From Larimichthys crocea (taxonomy: Eukaryota > Chordata > Actinopteri > Sciaenidae), in the NCBI RefSeq assembly GCF_000972845.2, contig NC_040028.1:20765973-20829972 (forward strand): a stretch of 64,000 nucleotides of DNA, read 5' to 3'. The first letter of the stretch is position 1, and every line of letters begins with the position of its first letter. The translations under genes were made by a program, and so were the position numbers. The notes beneath the pieces were generated by a model that had not been told where the DNA came from, did not search any database, and saw only the letters and a list, made by a program, of their open reading frames with translations. This document shows, piece after piece, positions 23,973-34,045 of the stretch.

Positions 23973-24300
23973 GTGGTGTAAAAGATGGATAGGACGGACT
24001 TTTAGGGGGAATTTCATTTTAAAGTTGCCCGACGGCGCGTTGGACAAAAACAAGGCAATTTGCACAGTTTTGCAAAGCCGAATTTAATCCACAGAAGTAA
24101 CACGACTTTAACATTACCTTAAAGCAAACACAGTCCCTACACTACAGGAGTGTGGCCTCGTCGTATATTTCCTCATTCCGTGGCTTTTCTGTTTTGCACT
24201 TGCATATGCGCACCTAAGCCAATAAAAATGAATGAATTTAAATATACTTTCTCTGTGTTTTATTCACATTAATTTGATCTTTACATAAATACATATTCTG
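23973..24300. other. unique spacer between copies B and C
   Basis: About 330 bp with no match elsewhere in the window. It has no convincing coding frame and is AT-rich toward the right, where copy C begins inside the hAT right half. Confidence 0.6.
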
Positions 24301-24803
24301 TATGAATTTCTTCATCTGTGCAGGTTTGTTGTCGTCTCTGCTCTGACAGATATTTTCACTTTACAAATTCTGCACTCACTTGCAGTCTCTGAAATGATTG
24401 AAATGCAGCCAGATGCTGCTTCTTTTTCAGTTATCACTCTTTTCTTTACTCCTCTACACTCGCAGGCTTTTTGGAGTGTCTGCCCCCGTCCTTCTTTCAC
24501 ATAACGGGATGATCCTAGTCTGTCCTTGCATGCAACTGGCCCCCCACGGTGTGCCCGTCAAAGTAACCTGCCTGCATGGATTCTGAGCAGGAGCGGCTGG
24601 AGATTCGGCTCTCGTCGACGGGAGTCTGTTCTTGTGGTTCACTTTGAAGAATCGTCTCTACGAGCCGGCTCGTTCATGAACGACACATCACTATTAGAGC
24701 ATGTGACAGCCTGAGGGACAAGCAGCACAACACATGACAACACAGACCGTCTGCTCACAACACTCTGCCATCTACATCTGACTGTATCCCCAAACAGCTG
24801 GAA

Positions 24804-24850
<47 letters not shown>

Positions 24851-25225
24851 ATAATATCTATGTTATTGAACTTAATGAATTGGGTTTTATTTCCTCATCT
24901 CATTAATGAGTTGTATTATTTGTGACTCTTTGGTAATATTGATTATTTTCCAATAAAACTCGACTGAACTGAATTTATAACTGCGTTGCCAGATCTCGCG
25001 AGAGTTGCTGCTGCTGCTGCTGAGACAGACGGGTGTCGATCAAAGTTGAATTTCTCTGATTGGTCGCTGTGAAAAATCTTTTTAGTGTCACAATGTTCAC
25101 AAGTTTCTTCACCGTCTCTGAAAACACACTGAGGACGTAGACGAGGAAAAACTAGAGGCATTCACGACGACAGCTACGTGTTCTCTTGCTGTTTGAAACT
25201 GCGTCACACTGACGGGCACCAGTTA

Positions 25226-26023
25226 ACACGGTCACTCGTTGAACCGAAACACCGGCGAGTCGGAGAAATGAAGTAGTTTGTGTTGAGCCAATAATAAAAT
25301 AATGTAATAAATCAAATGTTGGATTAACACTCACCCTGCCTCAGCCTTCACTTCTCCTCCTTCTGCTCTGCGACCTCAACATGGAGTCTGAACAAACACT
25401 TTCACTTTCAGGGTCCCTCCCTGTTCTGTGGACAGGAAGTCACTCAGGAAGCTGTCCCTCACAGTTTGACACTGTTGGACAAGTGCAGGGGACATGTCCA
25501 GGCACGGACATGATTTGGGGGGACAGTGCTGTGCAGACATGCGGGGTGTATTACACACAGACCTTTGAATGTGTGTTTCTCCTTGTGTTGTATAATATGC
25601 TTTGATTCTGTGCTTTCTGTCTTGTAGAGTCACTGTGTGATTCAGGTTTGAAAGGAGCTGCTGGTTCACCTGTTTTCATTGATCCTTATTCAATAAAGGA
25701 ACATAATGTTACACTTTGTGTATTTATATTTATATGGGATGTGTATTTTATCCGACAGAGTATTAGGGCCACACTGAGGAAGGAAAAAAGCATTTTCTTT
25801 TTAAAGTCCTGATAACCAGTTAACACGGTCACTCGTTGAACCGAAACACCGGCGAGTCGGAGAAATGAAGCAGTTTGTGTTGAGCCAATAATAAAATAAT
25901 GTAATAAATCAAATGTTGGATTAACACTCACCCTGCCTCAGCCTTCACTTCTCCTCCTTCTGCTCTGCGACCTCAACATGGAGTCTGAACAAACACTTTC
26001 ACTTTCAGGGTCCCTCCCTGTTC
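25226..26023. repeat. partial tandem duplication inside block C
   Basis: The segment from ACACGGTCACTCGTTGAACC to CCCTCCCTGTTCT occurs at 25226-25430 and again at 25815-26023, nearly identical. The intervening region holds no recognised gene. Confidence 0.8.
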
Positions 26024-26179
26024 TACGTTTACACTGTGAAAACTCGCGGCCACTTGCTGGACGATATTTTGTGGCCCCTTACTTGACATCAATGTGTGTC
26101 AAGAGGACACACCATTTAGGCATATATGCGGTGCAGCTATGTGCATTTTCATCACTCTTGAGCATTAAAAATAGAGCAG

Positions 26180-26456
26180 CAAAAACATCAGGAAATATGA
26201 TATGAAATACTGTTCAAACATCCAGATTAGCACAGCAGGGGAGGGAAATAACGTCCATGTGGGTACCAGCTCAACTAACAAGGGAACGAAGAAGCAGATA
26301 AAACTGCAAAGGAGGCAGCAAAGAAAGAGGAGGTGGAAATGAAAGTGAAAGCAGAAGGAAAAAGTTCAATATGGAAAGAAATAATCAATCAATGGAAACA
26401 ACATTGGAAGAAGCAGGAAAAGGGGAAGACATTTATATAAAGTACAAAGTGTAGCA
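26180..26456 (+). mobile_element. LINE RNase H-domain tail (I/Nimb-like), copy C
   Basis: One frame reads NEEADKTAKEAAKKEEVEMK and then HLYKVQSVAG, resembling the RNase H C-terminal part of an I/Nimb-type LINE ORF2. It ends at a GATA tract (26456-26512), followed by ACTTTATTTATCGCAAGCTG, a common fish LINE-tail-like sequence. Confidence 0.6.
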
Positions 26457-26457
26457 G

Positions 26458-26512
<55 letters not shown>
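26456..26512. repeat. (GATA)n microsatellite
   Basis: About 14 GATA units. The counterparts in A (8048-8082) and B (21352-21394) are shorter and interrupted. Confidence 0.95.
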
Positions 26513-26513
<1 letters not shown>

Positions 26514-26959
26514 TACTTTATTTATCGCAAGCTGGGAAATTACAGTGCAGCAGCAGCATTACACACAGTGACGATAGACAACAACATAAGAATAAAAATA
26601 TAAAGAACAAACTATACATAATAAAATATCAAAATAGCAATAGTAAATAATAATAGTAAATAATTTCCTGTATCTGGGGTGGGGTGTTGTGGAGGTAGCA
26701 GAGCAGAGCAGGTGACCATGAGCAGATTAAGATCAGGGCACAGTAAACTGAATAACACTCTTAATATAACAGGAAAACATCCAACAGGTCGGTGTAGCTG
26801 TGGAGAGAGACAGTGGAGCATGTGATTACAGCGTGTTCTAGATATGAAAGAGAGGAAGAGATGAGTACAGAGCTGCGGAAGGCGGGAACAGTGGAGAATA
26901 ACTTCAAGAGTTAAGTAGAATGTGGAAAATCGAAGTAAGGGAGGAGAGTCACTGTGAGA

Positions 26960-27260
26960 TTTCTCGTCTCAAAGCTCTGCACTGGTTACCCAAATTGATT
27001 TTAAGATTCTCTTAGTGGTTTTTAAATCACTGAATGTCCTGGCACCGACCTACCTTTGTGACATGCTACAGTAGTATGTACCAAGCAGGTCCCTCAGATC
27101 CTCGGCATCTGGACTCCTAGTTGTCCCCAGAACCTGCACAAAGAAGTTTGGTGAGGCGGCTTTTAGCTTCTGCGGCCTCCATCTGTGGAACAGCCTGTCT
27201 ATGGATCTGAGGGAAAAACAAGTGAAGACATCCCTCTTTAGCCGGGCTGTTACCTACGCT
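26960..27260 (+). mobile_element. LINE (L2/Rex-like) reverse transcriptase fragment, copy C
   Basis: Frames carry LHWLP, FKSLNVLAPTYL and, in another frame, GEAAFSFCGLHLWN. These are the conserved C-terminal motifs of L2/Rex-type LINE ORF2 proteins. It is 5'-truncated and frameshifted. Confidence 0.65.
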
Positions 27261-27642
27261 GCCATTCACTGCTGAGTTTGTATGTCCTGATCACTTACTT
27301 TTATCTCTGGTGCTTATTCACTGCACAGGTCTGATCTACTTTCACTGCAACTGTTCTTAAATTCTGCTTTGTACCCTATAGGTCTGAATGTTTCTTATTA
27401 TTTGTTTCATTGTTGTAGTTTTATGCTTTTTACTTTTTCTTCTAATCTCTAGTTTTTCATGCAGCTGCTCTCTCTTACCTTAAGAACTGTTAGTTTTTAT
27501 AAATTAATGAATAAATAAATTAAGTTGAATCAAATGTAGCAGAAGAGGAAACAAAGACAGTCCAGCAGGTGGCGCTAAATGCGACATTAAGGATGCAGAC
27601 TGCCAATAAACGACAAAGAAGAAGAAGACGTATTATACCGCC

Positions 27643-27731
27643 TGACGTCATCGGGCCACCTGTGACGTAACATCCGCTTCCACCGTTTGCATCTCGCGCA
27701 CAGACGGAGCAGCCCGCGAGCCCCTCATCAG
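27643..27731 (+). promoter_or_regulatory. txndc9: TXNDC9 promoter with CRE, and non-coding exon 1
   Basis: The perfect CRE palindrome TGACGTCA is at 27643-27650, followed by TGACGTAA and a CpG-rich segment that ends CATCAG at 27731 before the donor GTAACC. The first coding exon begins at 30295, so this is most simply the 5' UTR exon of TXNDC9 with an intron of about 2.6 kb. A second TGACGTCA lies at 27893-27900 in the intron. The transcription start itself is inferred. Confidence 0.5.
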
Positions 27732-28245
27732 GTAACCGGGCCGGTTAACGGCGGTCAGAGGTGTTCACGGTTAACGGGCAACGTGACGCACCTGTGACGT
27801 CTGCTGTTGTCTCACCTGTTGATGACGTAGTCTGCGTGTCGGGGTGTTAGCCGTTAGCCCGTTAGCATGCTAACCTGAGCCGTAGCGTTGTCTGACGTCA
27901 CTTCAACTAACTAACTAACTAACCAACTAACTAACTAACTAAGTGTGTGTGTTAATTAGATCTAGCTGCACGTGAGGTGGGCAGGTGAACCGAGGTGAGC
28001 ACGTGGACAGGTGTGTTAGCGCAGCTAGGCTAACGTGAGCTAAACAAGGCCGTTACCATGGCTTTGTCTGTTACCGTAAAGACGGCGAGGGAGCTGCGTG
28101 CGCAGGCGCAAACAGCTGTCAGGTTTGATACGTCAGAGTGGCAGCGCAGTCACAACGTCCATGACATCACACGTGACGTCACGCCTAATGAACAAAAGCA
28201 GTAAATCATTAACAAAACGTGACGTGGAACATAAGAAAAGTTCTG

Positions 28246-28881
28246 CGTCCTGATTGGCTGAGTGAAAACCGCACGTGTGTTCTGCGTCCTGATTAATTAA
28301 GGGAGTACTGTACAAAGTGCGTGTAATAAGGTGTATAAAAGTGTGTGTTAGGGGTTTTACGGCCTTAAAACATGTATAATAATTGTACTTACTTCGCGGA
28401 TTTCGTTTACGCCCACTGCGTCTGTCATGAAACAGGCAACGTGCCGTAACTAATGTATACAGCAGCGCAGATCTGCCGCTGATGTGCATTCACATTCATA
28501 TTTGATATTTGAGCCGACCTTGTTTGGTTTTGTTTTTCATTTAATGAAACACATTTGTTCACGTTGTCCGTTGCAAGAGGAAACACAGGACACTTTTATT
28601 TTCCACAGGTTACAGCGCACGCACGTGCCAATTAGTGTTCCGACCTGTGCGTCAGGTAAAGAGGCTGCGAGGATGTTCTGGCTGCTGTCACGTTACTTAT
28701 CAGCTACTTTTTAATAAATGTTGTGAAATCTGTGGAATTGTTGTATTTTGACAGGAAACATGACGTTTAAAAGATTTATTTTAATATATATATATATATA
28801 TATATATTAAATCATCTAGCGGGCCAGATATAATTGATGGCGGGCCAGTTGTGGCCGCGGGCCGCTAATTGCCGACCCCTG
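28246..28881. mobile_element. hAT-like segment present only in copy C
   Basis: The right end GCCGCTAATTGCCGACCCCTG is the inverse of a CAGGGGTCGGCAA-type hAT terminus, preceded by the GGCGGGCCAG block seen at hAT-Charlie-like ends. No matching left terminus was found, so the element is truncated or the left part was lost. It contains a (TA)n tract near 28785-28807. It replaces the minisatellite and MITE left arm seen in copies A and B. Confidence 0.6.
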
Positions 28882-29425
28882 GTCTAGTGTATTGAATCAA
28901 GTGCGCCCGTATTGATCTCAGGACTGGAGTGAGGATGAGCCAAAGTGTATCAACCTTTGTGAGGATGAGCCAAAGTGTATCAACCTTTGTCAGAAATTAT
29001 GGATCAAGAGATTTTACAGTAAATAAATAAATAAAATAAAGTAAATATTGCACATAATGCCTTTTTCAATTCAGAATAATGAACTTTGGGGCTGAATTTC
29101 TCCAAAATGATTCAGTAAATATGCTTTATACTGAGTGAGTGAACAGTCAGGATGGTCCTGAGATCAAGTGTTCAAACCTTTGTCAGAAATTATGGATCAA
29201 ACAGATTTTACAGTGGTAACAGGTTTGCTGGCTCCGTATCATGGACTACATGCATTAACCGTACATTCTGTAATACGGGCGCACTTGATTTAATACACTA
29301 GACTAGACTATCATTTTGTTTTCTCGAGATCTCAAATTAATTATCTCGTTATCACGGGAAAACAGGTGAAATAAAATGTATGTATGTATGTATGTATGAC
29401 CCTTTAGGGCTTCCGTAGCAGAGGG
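28882..29425. mobile_element. foldback MITE, copy C (left arm lost)
   Basis: The core and right arm of the 10130-10722 MITE are present, ending in CCCTTTAGGGCTTCCGTAGC. The left arm is missing where the hAT-like segment abuts. Confidence 0.65.
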
Positions 29426-30321
29426 CTACACATACACACATACGCAGAGCTTCTATTGTTCACGGACGCCGAAGCACGGCGCATAAATTCAGCTCAGAGC
29501 AGACCGTGCGGGGAAGGAAATCGACTTTAAAACACAAAATAAAACCCGGTTTATTATAAAATAAAATACTGTGTTCATCACGGATCGAGTTTCACTCCGT
29601 CGACACCATGGATGAGGAGAAGTTTAGGTCCAAAATCGTTGATGACGCCTCACATCCTTTTTATTGAATGACACCAGAAAAAAGATGCGGCGTGGAATGC
29701 CATCGCAGGAGTCAAAGAGACAGCCGGCGATATCGCGTGATTATGCGTGAATTCACGCATAATGCGCTCGGTTGCCGGCAGAGACGCACCTGAGCGCATC
29801 ACAAACAGATTATGTGTGAGTTGGCGGACGGCGGAGTACGTAGCCGTTCTGCGTGCAGTGTGTTTTAGGGGTCAGACGCCTCAGAGCGGTCTCCTCACCT
29901 GAGGGAGTGACACAGCTAAATAACTTCGGCTGAAGACAAATCCAGTGGGTACAGTAGGTGGCACTGCGTAATTCTCCAGGCCACAGGTATAAAGATAGTA
30001 AGACACTGTCATGTGTTCTTTGGTGTGATGAAGACACTTCACAGATCTTGTTCTACGTCGCCTGGAAAATAAACTGTCAGTCAAGTCGATCCTGGGTCAA
30101 ACCCTCAGCTAAGCAGTAACATGTTAAAGTCCACTCTGTGGACGGTGCAATGATCCAGAATCGGTGTTTTCTGCAGCAAAGTTTTGGATGAGCTGGTTAT
30201 CAATGCAGACACGATGTGATCCTCTGAAAACAGACCTGAACTTCTATGTTTATCTAAGCTGAGGTTCTGATCGTCTGTCCTTCTACGTCCTCAGATTCAG
30301 AGTCTTCACACACCGAGCATC

Positions 30322-31299
30322 ATGGCCAGCCAAGCGATGGACCTCATAGCGAAGGCGTTGGAGCACTCGGCCAAGCTGGTGGAGGAGAAGGTGGATGCAC
30401 AGCTGAGCAAACTGAACGAGATGGAGGAAGACGATTTGGAAAGATTGAAGGAGAGACGATTAGAGGCGCTGAAGAAAGCCCAGAAACAGAAGCAGGTATG
30501 TGGGACGGTTTACACCACGACACTGACCCCCGCTGAAAACATATGAGGAGGAGACCAACATCCCAAAGTGTTCTCACTGTGCTCGACTGTACTCTGTTTT
30601 TCTTTTGAAGGAGTGGTTGTCTAAAGGTCACGGAGAGTACAGAGAAATCTCAAGTGAGAAAGACTTCTTCGGCGAGGTCAAGGACAGCAAGAACGTCGTC
30701 TGCCACTTCTACAAAAATTCCACGTTCAGGTGAGCTTTGATTGATTTCTGTCCACTTCGAGGTTCCCTGAAGGAACCTTTTGTTTCTTAATCACAGTAGC
30801 TGCTGTGTGCTGACTCTGTCTCTCCTTCGTGCAGATGTAAGATCCTCGACAAACACTTGGCCATCTTGGCGAAGAAGCACGTTGAGACCAAGTTCATCAA
30901 ACTGAACGTGGAGAAGGCTCCGTTCCTGACGGAGAGGCTGCGGATTAAAGTCATCCCCACGCTGGCCTTGCTGTTAGACGGCAAAACGAAGGACTACGTG
31001 GTTGGATTCACCGACCTCGGAAACACAGACGAGTTCCCCACAGAGATGCTCGAGTGGAGGCTCGGCTGTGCCGATGTCATCAACTACAGGTGAGACCTCG
31101 ACTGGACAGAGTCGCAGCAACGCGCCGACGTAAACACGCCGTGAATTTAACGTCACACTGTTTGTTTCATCGTTCCAGCGGTAACCTGATGGAGCCTCCG
31201 ACGGTGACGCAGAGGTCGGGCTCAAAGTTCACAAAGGTGGAGAAGAAAACCATCAGAGGACGAGGTTACGACTCGGACTCCGACTCTGGAGACGACTGA
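30322..31299 (+). CDS. txndc9: thioredoxin domain-containing protein 9
   Basis: The coding exons are 30322-30495, 30611-30729, 30835-31089 and 31179-31299, and the first coding exon begins at an acceptor at 30295. Together they give 222 residues, close to the 226 of human TXNDC9. Residues 1-60 are a charged coiled coil ([18 protein letters not shown]). The thioredoxin-like domain follows, with [29 protein letters not shown] and [10 protein letters not shown]. The tail is the acidic [10 protein letters not shown]. The usual CxxC redox pair is absent, as in this phosducin-like family, whose members bind the TRiC/CCT chaperonin and modulate actin and tubulin folding in the cytosol. All splice junctions are GT/AG and in phase. 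This is the only intact copy of the three in the window. The variant poly(A) signal ATTAAA is at 31410-31415. Confidence 0.93.
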
Positions 31300-31409
31300 A
31301 GAGCTCCGGCAGTCGTCTGGGTTCCTCTCTCAGGGCTACCTCAGTCACAGGAAGTCTCGCAGACAGCCCGCCTTGGTTTTCTTCTTCCCGCTCTCTCAGT
31401 GACTTCTTC

Positions 31410-31415
31410 ATTAAA
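31410..31415 (+). terminator. TXNDC9 poly(A) signal (ATTAAA)
   Basis: ATTAAA lies about 110 bp after the stop codon, the expected place for 3' end formation. The common AATAAA was not seen closer. Confidence 0.4.
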
Positions 31416-32118
31416 TCATTGTATCATCTCTTTCTGTAGAAGCCGGTTTGTTTCTGCCTTATTTAAAGAATCATCTGTGTGTTTTATGTTTGAAGATCGA
31501 CGTGTGTCACCAATCACGTGTCGGCTCCAGTCTCTGTTACGTTGTTGATTTTGTGTCTTGGATTACAGACGCGCTCATTTAGGATAGTTTGTTTTGTTTC
31601 GTGCTTTTCCTTTTGTAACCCTGCAAGTCTGATACTGAAACAGAAACCACGATGCACGAGTGCCAAGCATCAAAGACCTTTTCACACGACATTTCCTTGT
31701 AGCAAGAGTTTGACATGAAAGAAATTAAAAATGTGTGACGGTGTGGATTTGTAACTTTTCTGTGAAGTTTCATGTAGCAACATCCCGACGTTTAGTTTCT
31801 AACGTGAGAACACTGGATCCTACAGTTCCCATGATGCAATGTTAAGTGTAAAACTGTTGGCTCGGGCGTACGTCACATACACTTTGAAAAGCTGGTGTTC
31901 GAGTATCCAGACTATATTCAGCCATCAGACAGAAAACATCCCCATACACACCACCCCAACTCACTCACATTTCAGACTGAACAAGTCTTTTGCGGGTACA
32001 TGCGGTTATGTGTCGTCCCCCCACGTGAACCAACTTTCTGATGAAACGTGTTGACACATGTTTCATATCTTCACACAGACTAGACAGGTGTCTGTTATGT
32101 GACCCCACACAGACCTCG

Positions 32119-33237
32119 TATACAGTTATGTTCATAATAATAGTGTGTTTAAAAAGGTGAGCAAACCTCAAAATTCTTCAAATAAATCGTATTTAAATTA
32201 ACACAATTGCATTGGGGACACTGCACATTCTATTTCAAAGCAAGAAAACTGGAAAGTAATTGAATTTGATAATACTTTACAGAAAGTCAAGAAATTTTTT
32301 TTTTTTAAAGTGTTGACATCTTTCTCTACAAACTCAAATGTACAGTATAAACTAAGAAATGCTTGAAGATTCAACTTTCCTGAGAATCATAAACTAATAT
32401 TTAGTTGCATAACCATGGTACTACGTTCCACAATTCCTCTGCATTTCTTGGTTTTGCCTCATGAACAGCATTTTTTAGTTTTCTATGGGATTAAGGTCCG
32501 GGATTGTGCTTGTACTTAAATTCTGTTTGTCTGGAACCATGAATTTGGTGTGTTTGGGTCTTTATCTTGTTGAAACACACATTTCAAGGGCATTTCCTCT
32601 TCAGCATACGGCAACATGACTTCTTCCAGTATTCTGATGTACTCAAACTGATCCATGATCCCTGGTATGCGATAAATAAGACCAACACCATAGTACGAGA
32701 AACATCCCCATATCATGATGCTTTCGCCGTCTTCACTGTGTACTGTGGCTTGAATTCAGTGTTTGCAGGTCTGACAAACTGTCTGTGGCCCTTAGACCCA
32801 AAAAGAACAATCTCACTGCCATCAGTCCACAAAATATTACGCCATTTCTTTTTAAGCCAGTCAGTGTGTTATTTTTTTTTAACAATGGGACTTTGCGGGG
32901 GCTTCTTGTTGGTAGCTTGGCTTCACATAGACGCTGTCCGATTGTTACAGTACTCACAGGCAAGTTTGGGCTGATCGTTAGCCGAGCCTTTGCCATTTTG
33001 GTTATTCTCCGATCCATTCGATTATTCGTTTTTCTTTGTCTTCCTCGCCCTTCTGGTTTTGGCTGCCATTTTACACAGCCTATCATTTTCTGCACTTTTT
33101 TTCATGCACGTCATGCCTGTTTGGTCTGCTGACCTTTACTAAACCTTCGAGAAACTTACTTGCAGTGTAGAAGCTGAAATTCTAACAAAAACGGTGATTT
33201 GTGGGACTGCTATTATTTTGAACACACAACTGTATAT
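32119..33237 (-). mobile_element. Tc1/mariner transposon, internally deleted
   Basis: The left TIR starts TATACAGTTATGTTCATAAT and the right end is its inverse (ATTATTTTGAACACACAACTGTATA), with TA at the ends as expected for Tc1 insertion. On the minus strand the transposase fragment includes MIWGCFSYYG, YRIPGIMDQFEY and CVFQQDKDPN, which contains the second catalytic Asp region of the DDE/D domain. The frame is broken and about 255 bp present in copies A and B are missing, so it is non-functional. The A/gap/B junction falls inside this element, 50 bp short of the right TIR end. Confidence 0.85.
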
Positions 33238-33249
33238 AGCTTGATGTTT

Positions 33250-33606
33250 GCCTTTTACTCTGAGCACAATGAGAGGCGACTGACCAAGCAGTTCTCTGTC
33301 GAAGCGGTTCTGGCCCGGGTTAGTGGACATGATGAAGAGGGCACTGGAATCGAACCAGAGATAGAGGAGGAGGTCTCGGAAGTGGAAGACAACACAGTTT
33401 TTTATCCAGACTTTGAGGAGACTGAGCAGGCACCTGAGGAGACATTCCAGTCCAAAAGTGGACACTCGCTCTGGTCTTCATCCCCCCGGGACACTGGGTC
33501 TATGATGGAAAGCCATTGCGGTCCAACAGAACAGTTTCAGTCCAGTCTGAGACAAATGTCATTTTACCTTAAGAGCAGTTACAGTGAAACAGACCGGGAA
33601 CACTAA
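33250..33606 (+). pseudogene. piggyBac transposase-like N-terminal remnant
   Basis: An open frame reads NERRLTKQFSVEAVLARV, then an acidic stretch (EIEEEVSEVEDNTVF), and then SKSGHSLWSSSPRDT. An FSVEEAL-like start, an acidic spacer and a SKNG..WSSSP motif are typical of the N terminus of piggyBac-derived (PGBD4-like) fish transposases. The catalytic DDD core is absent and the frame stops at 33606. It follows the Tc1 element directly. I treat it as a fragment. Confidence 0.45.
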
Positions 33607-33639
33607 AGTAAGAGGCAGGAGGGTTAGGACTGCATTATT

Positions 33640-33845
33640 TGTTTAAAACATAAGTGGGGGTGTAGGGCCTTTTACCGTGACAGTAATAGTCCAAAATATG
33701 ATCTCCTGTGTCCTTTCCTAAACACTTGTCCTTCACCTTGATGGAAAACGTCATGAGGTCAAAGGAGAGTCCACAAGGACAGCAGATGTTGACGTGACCT
33801 GTGATAAAACTACAATAGAGACGGACTACAAAAAACAAGTGCAAA
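33640..33845 (-). other. possible minus-strand exon, unidentified
   Basis: An acceptor-like TTTATCACAG on the minus strand precedes an open segment with ICCPCGLSFDLMTFSIK and LGKDTGDHILDYYC. The closely spaced cysteines look like protein rather than noise. No family was recognised. It lies downstream of MRPL30 in its direction of transcription, so it could be 3' UTR or a fragment of another gene. Confidence 0.2.
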
Positions 33846-34045
33846 GGATGCTCATGTTTCGTTTCAACAGGTCTTTAATTCATGTTTTTTTAATAAACAG
33901 GTTTACTGAGGAACATGTAATAAAGTCAAACACACAACACATCAGGATCCATTCGAGTCCAGCTGCTGCCACAGCGTCTCCTCCGTGGAGCTGCAGGATT
34001 TTCTTCATGTCGCATGAATAACTGAACTCATGACTGAACGCGGAG

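Larger units (their letters stand above)
24301..33187 (+). repeat. 8.8-kb block, copy C (best preserved)
   Basis: Direct-orientation copy of block A with intact TXNDC9 exons. It differs structurally from A and B in two places. Bases 28246-28881 (hAT-like end) replace about 400 bp of A (minisatellite plus MITE left arm), and its Tc1 element lacks about 255 bp. Confidence 0.9.
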
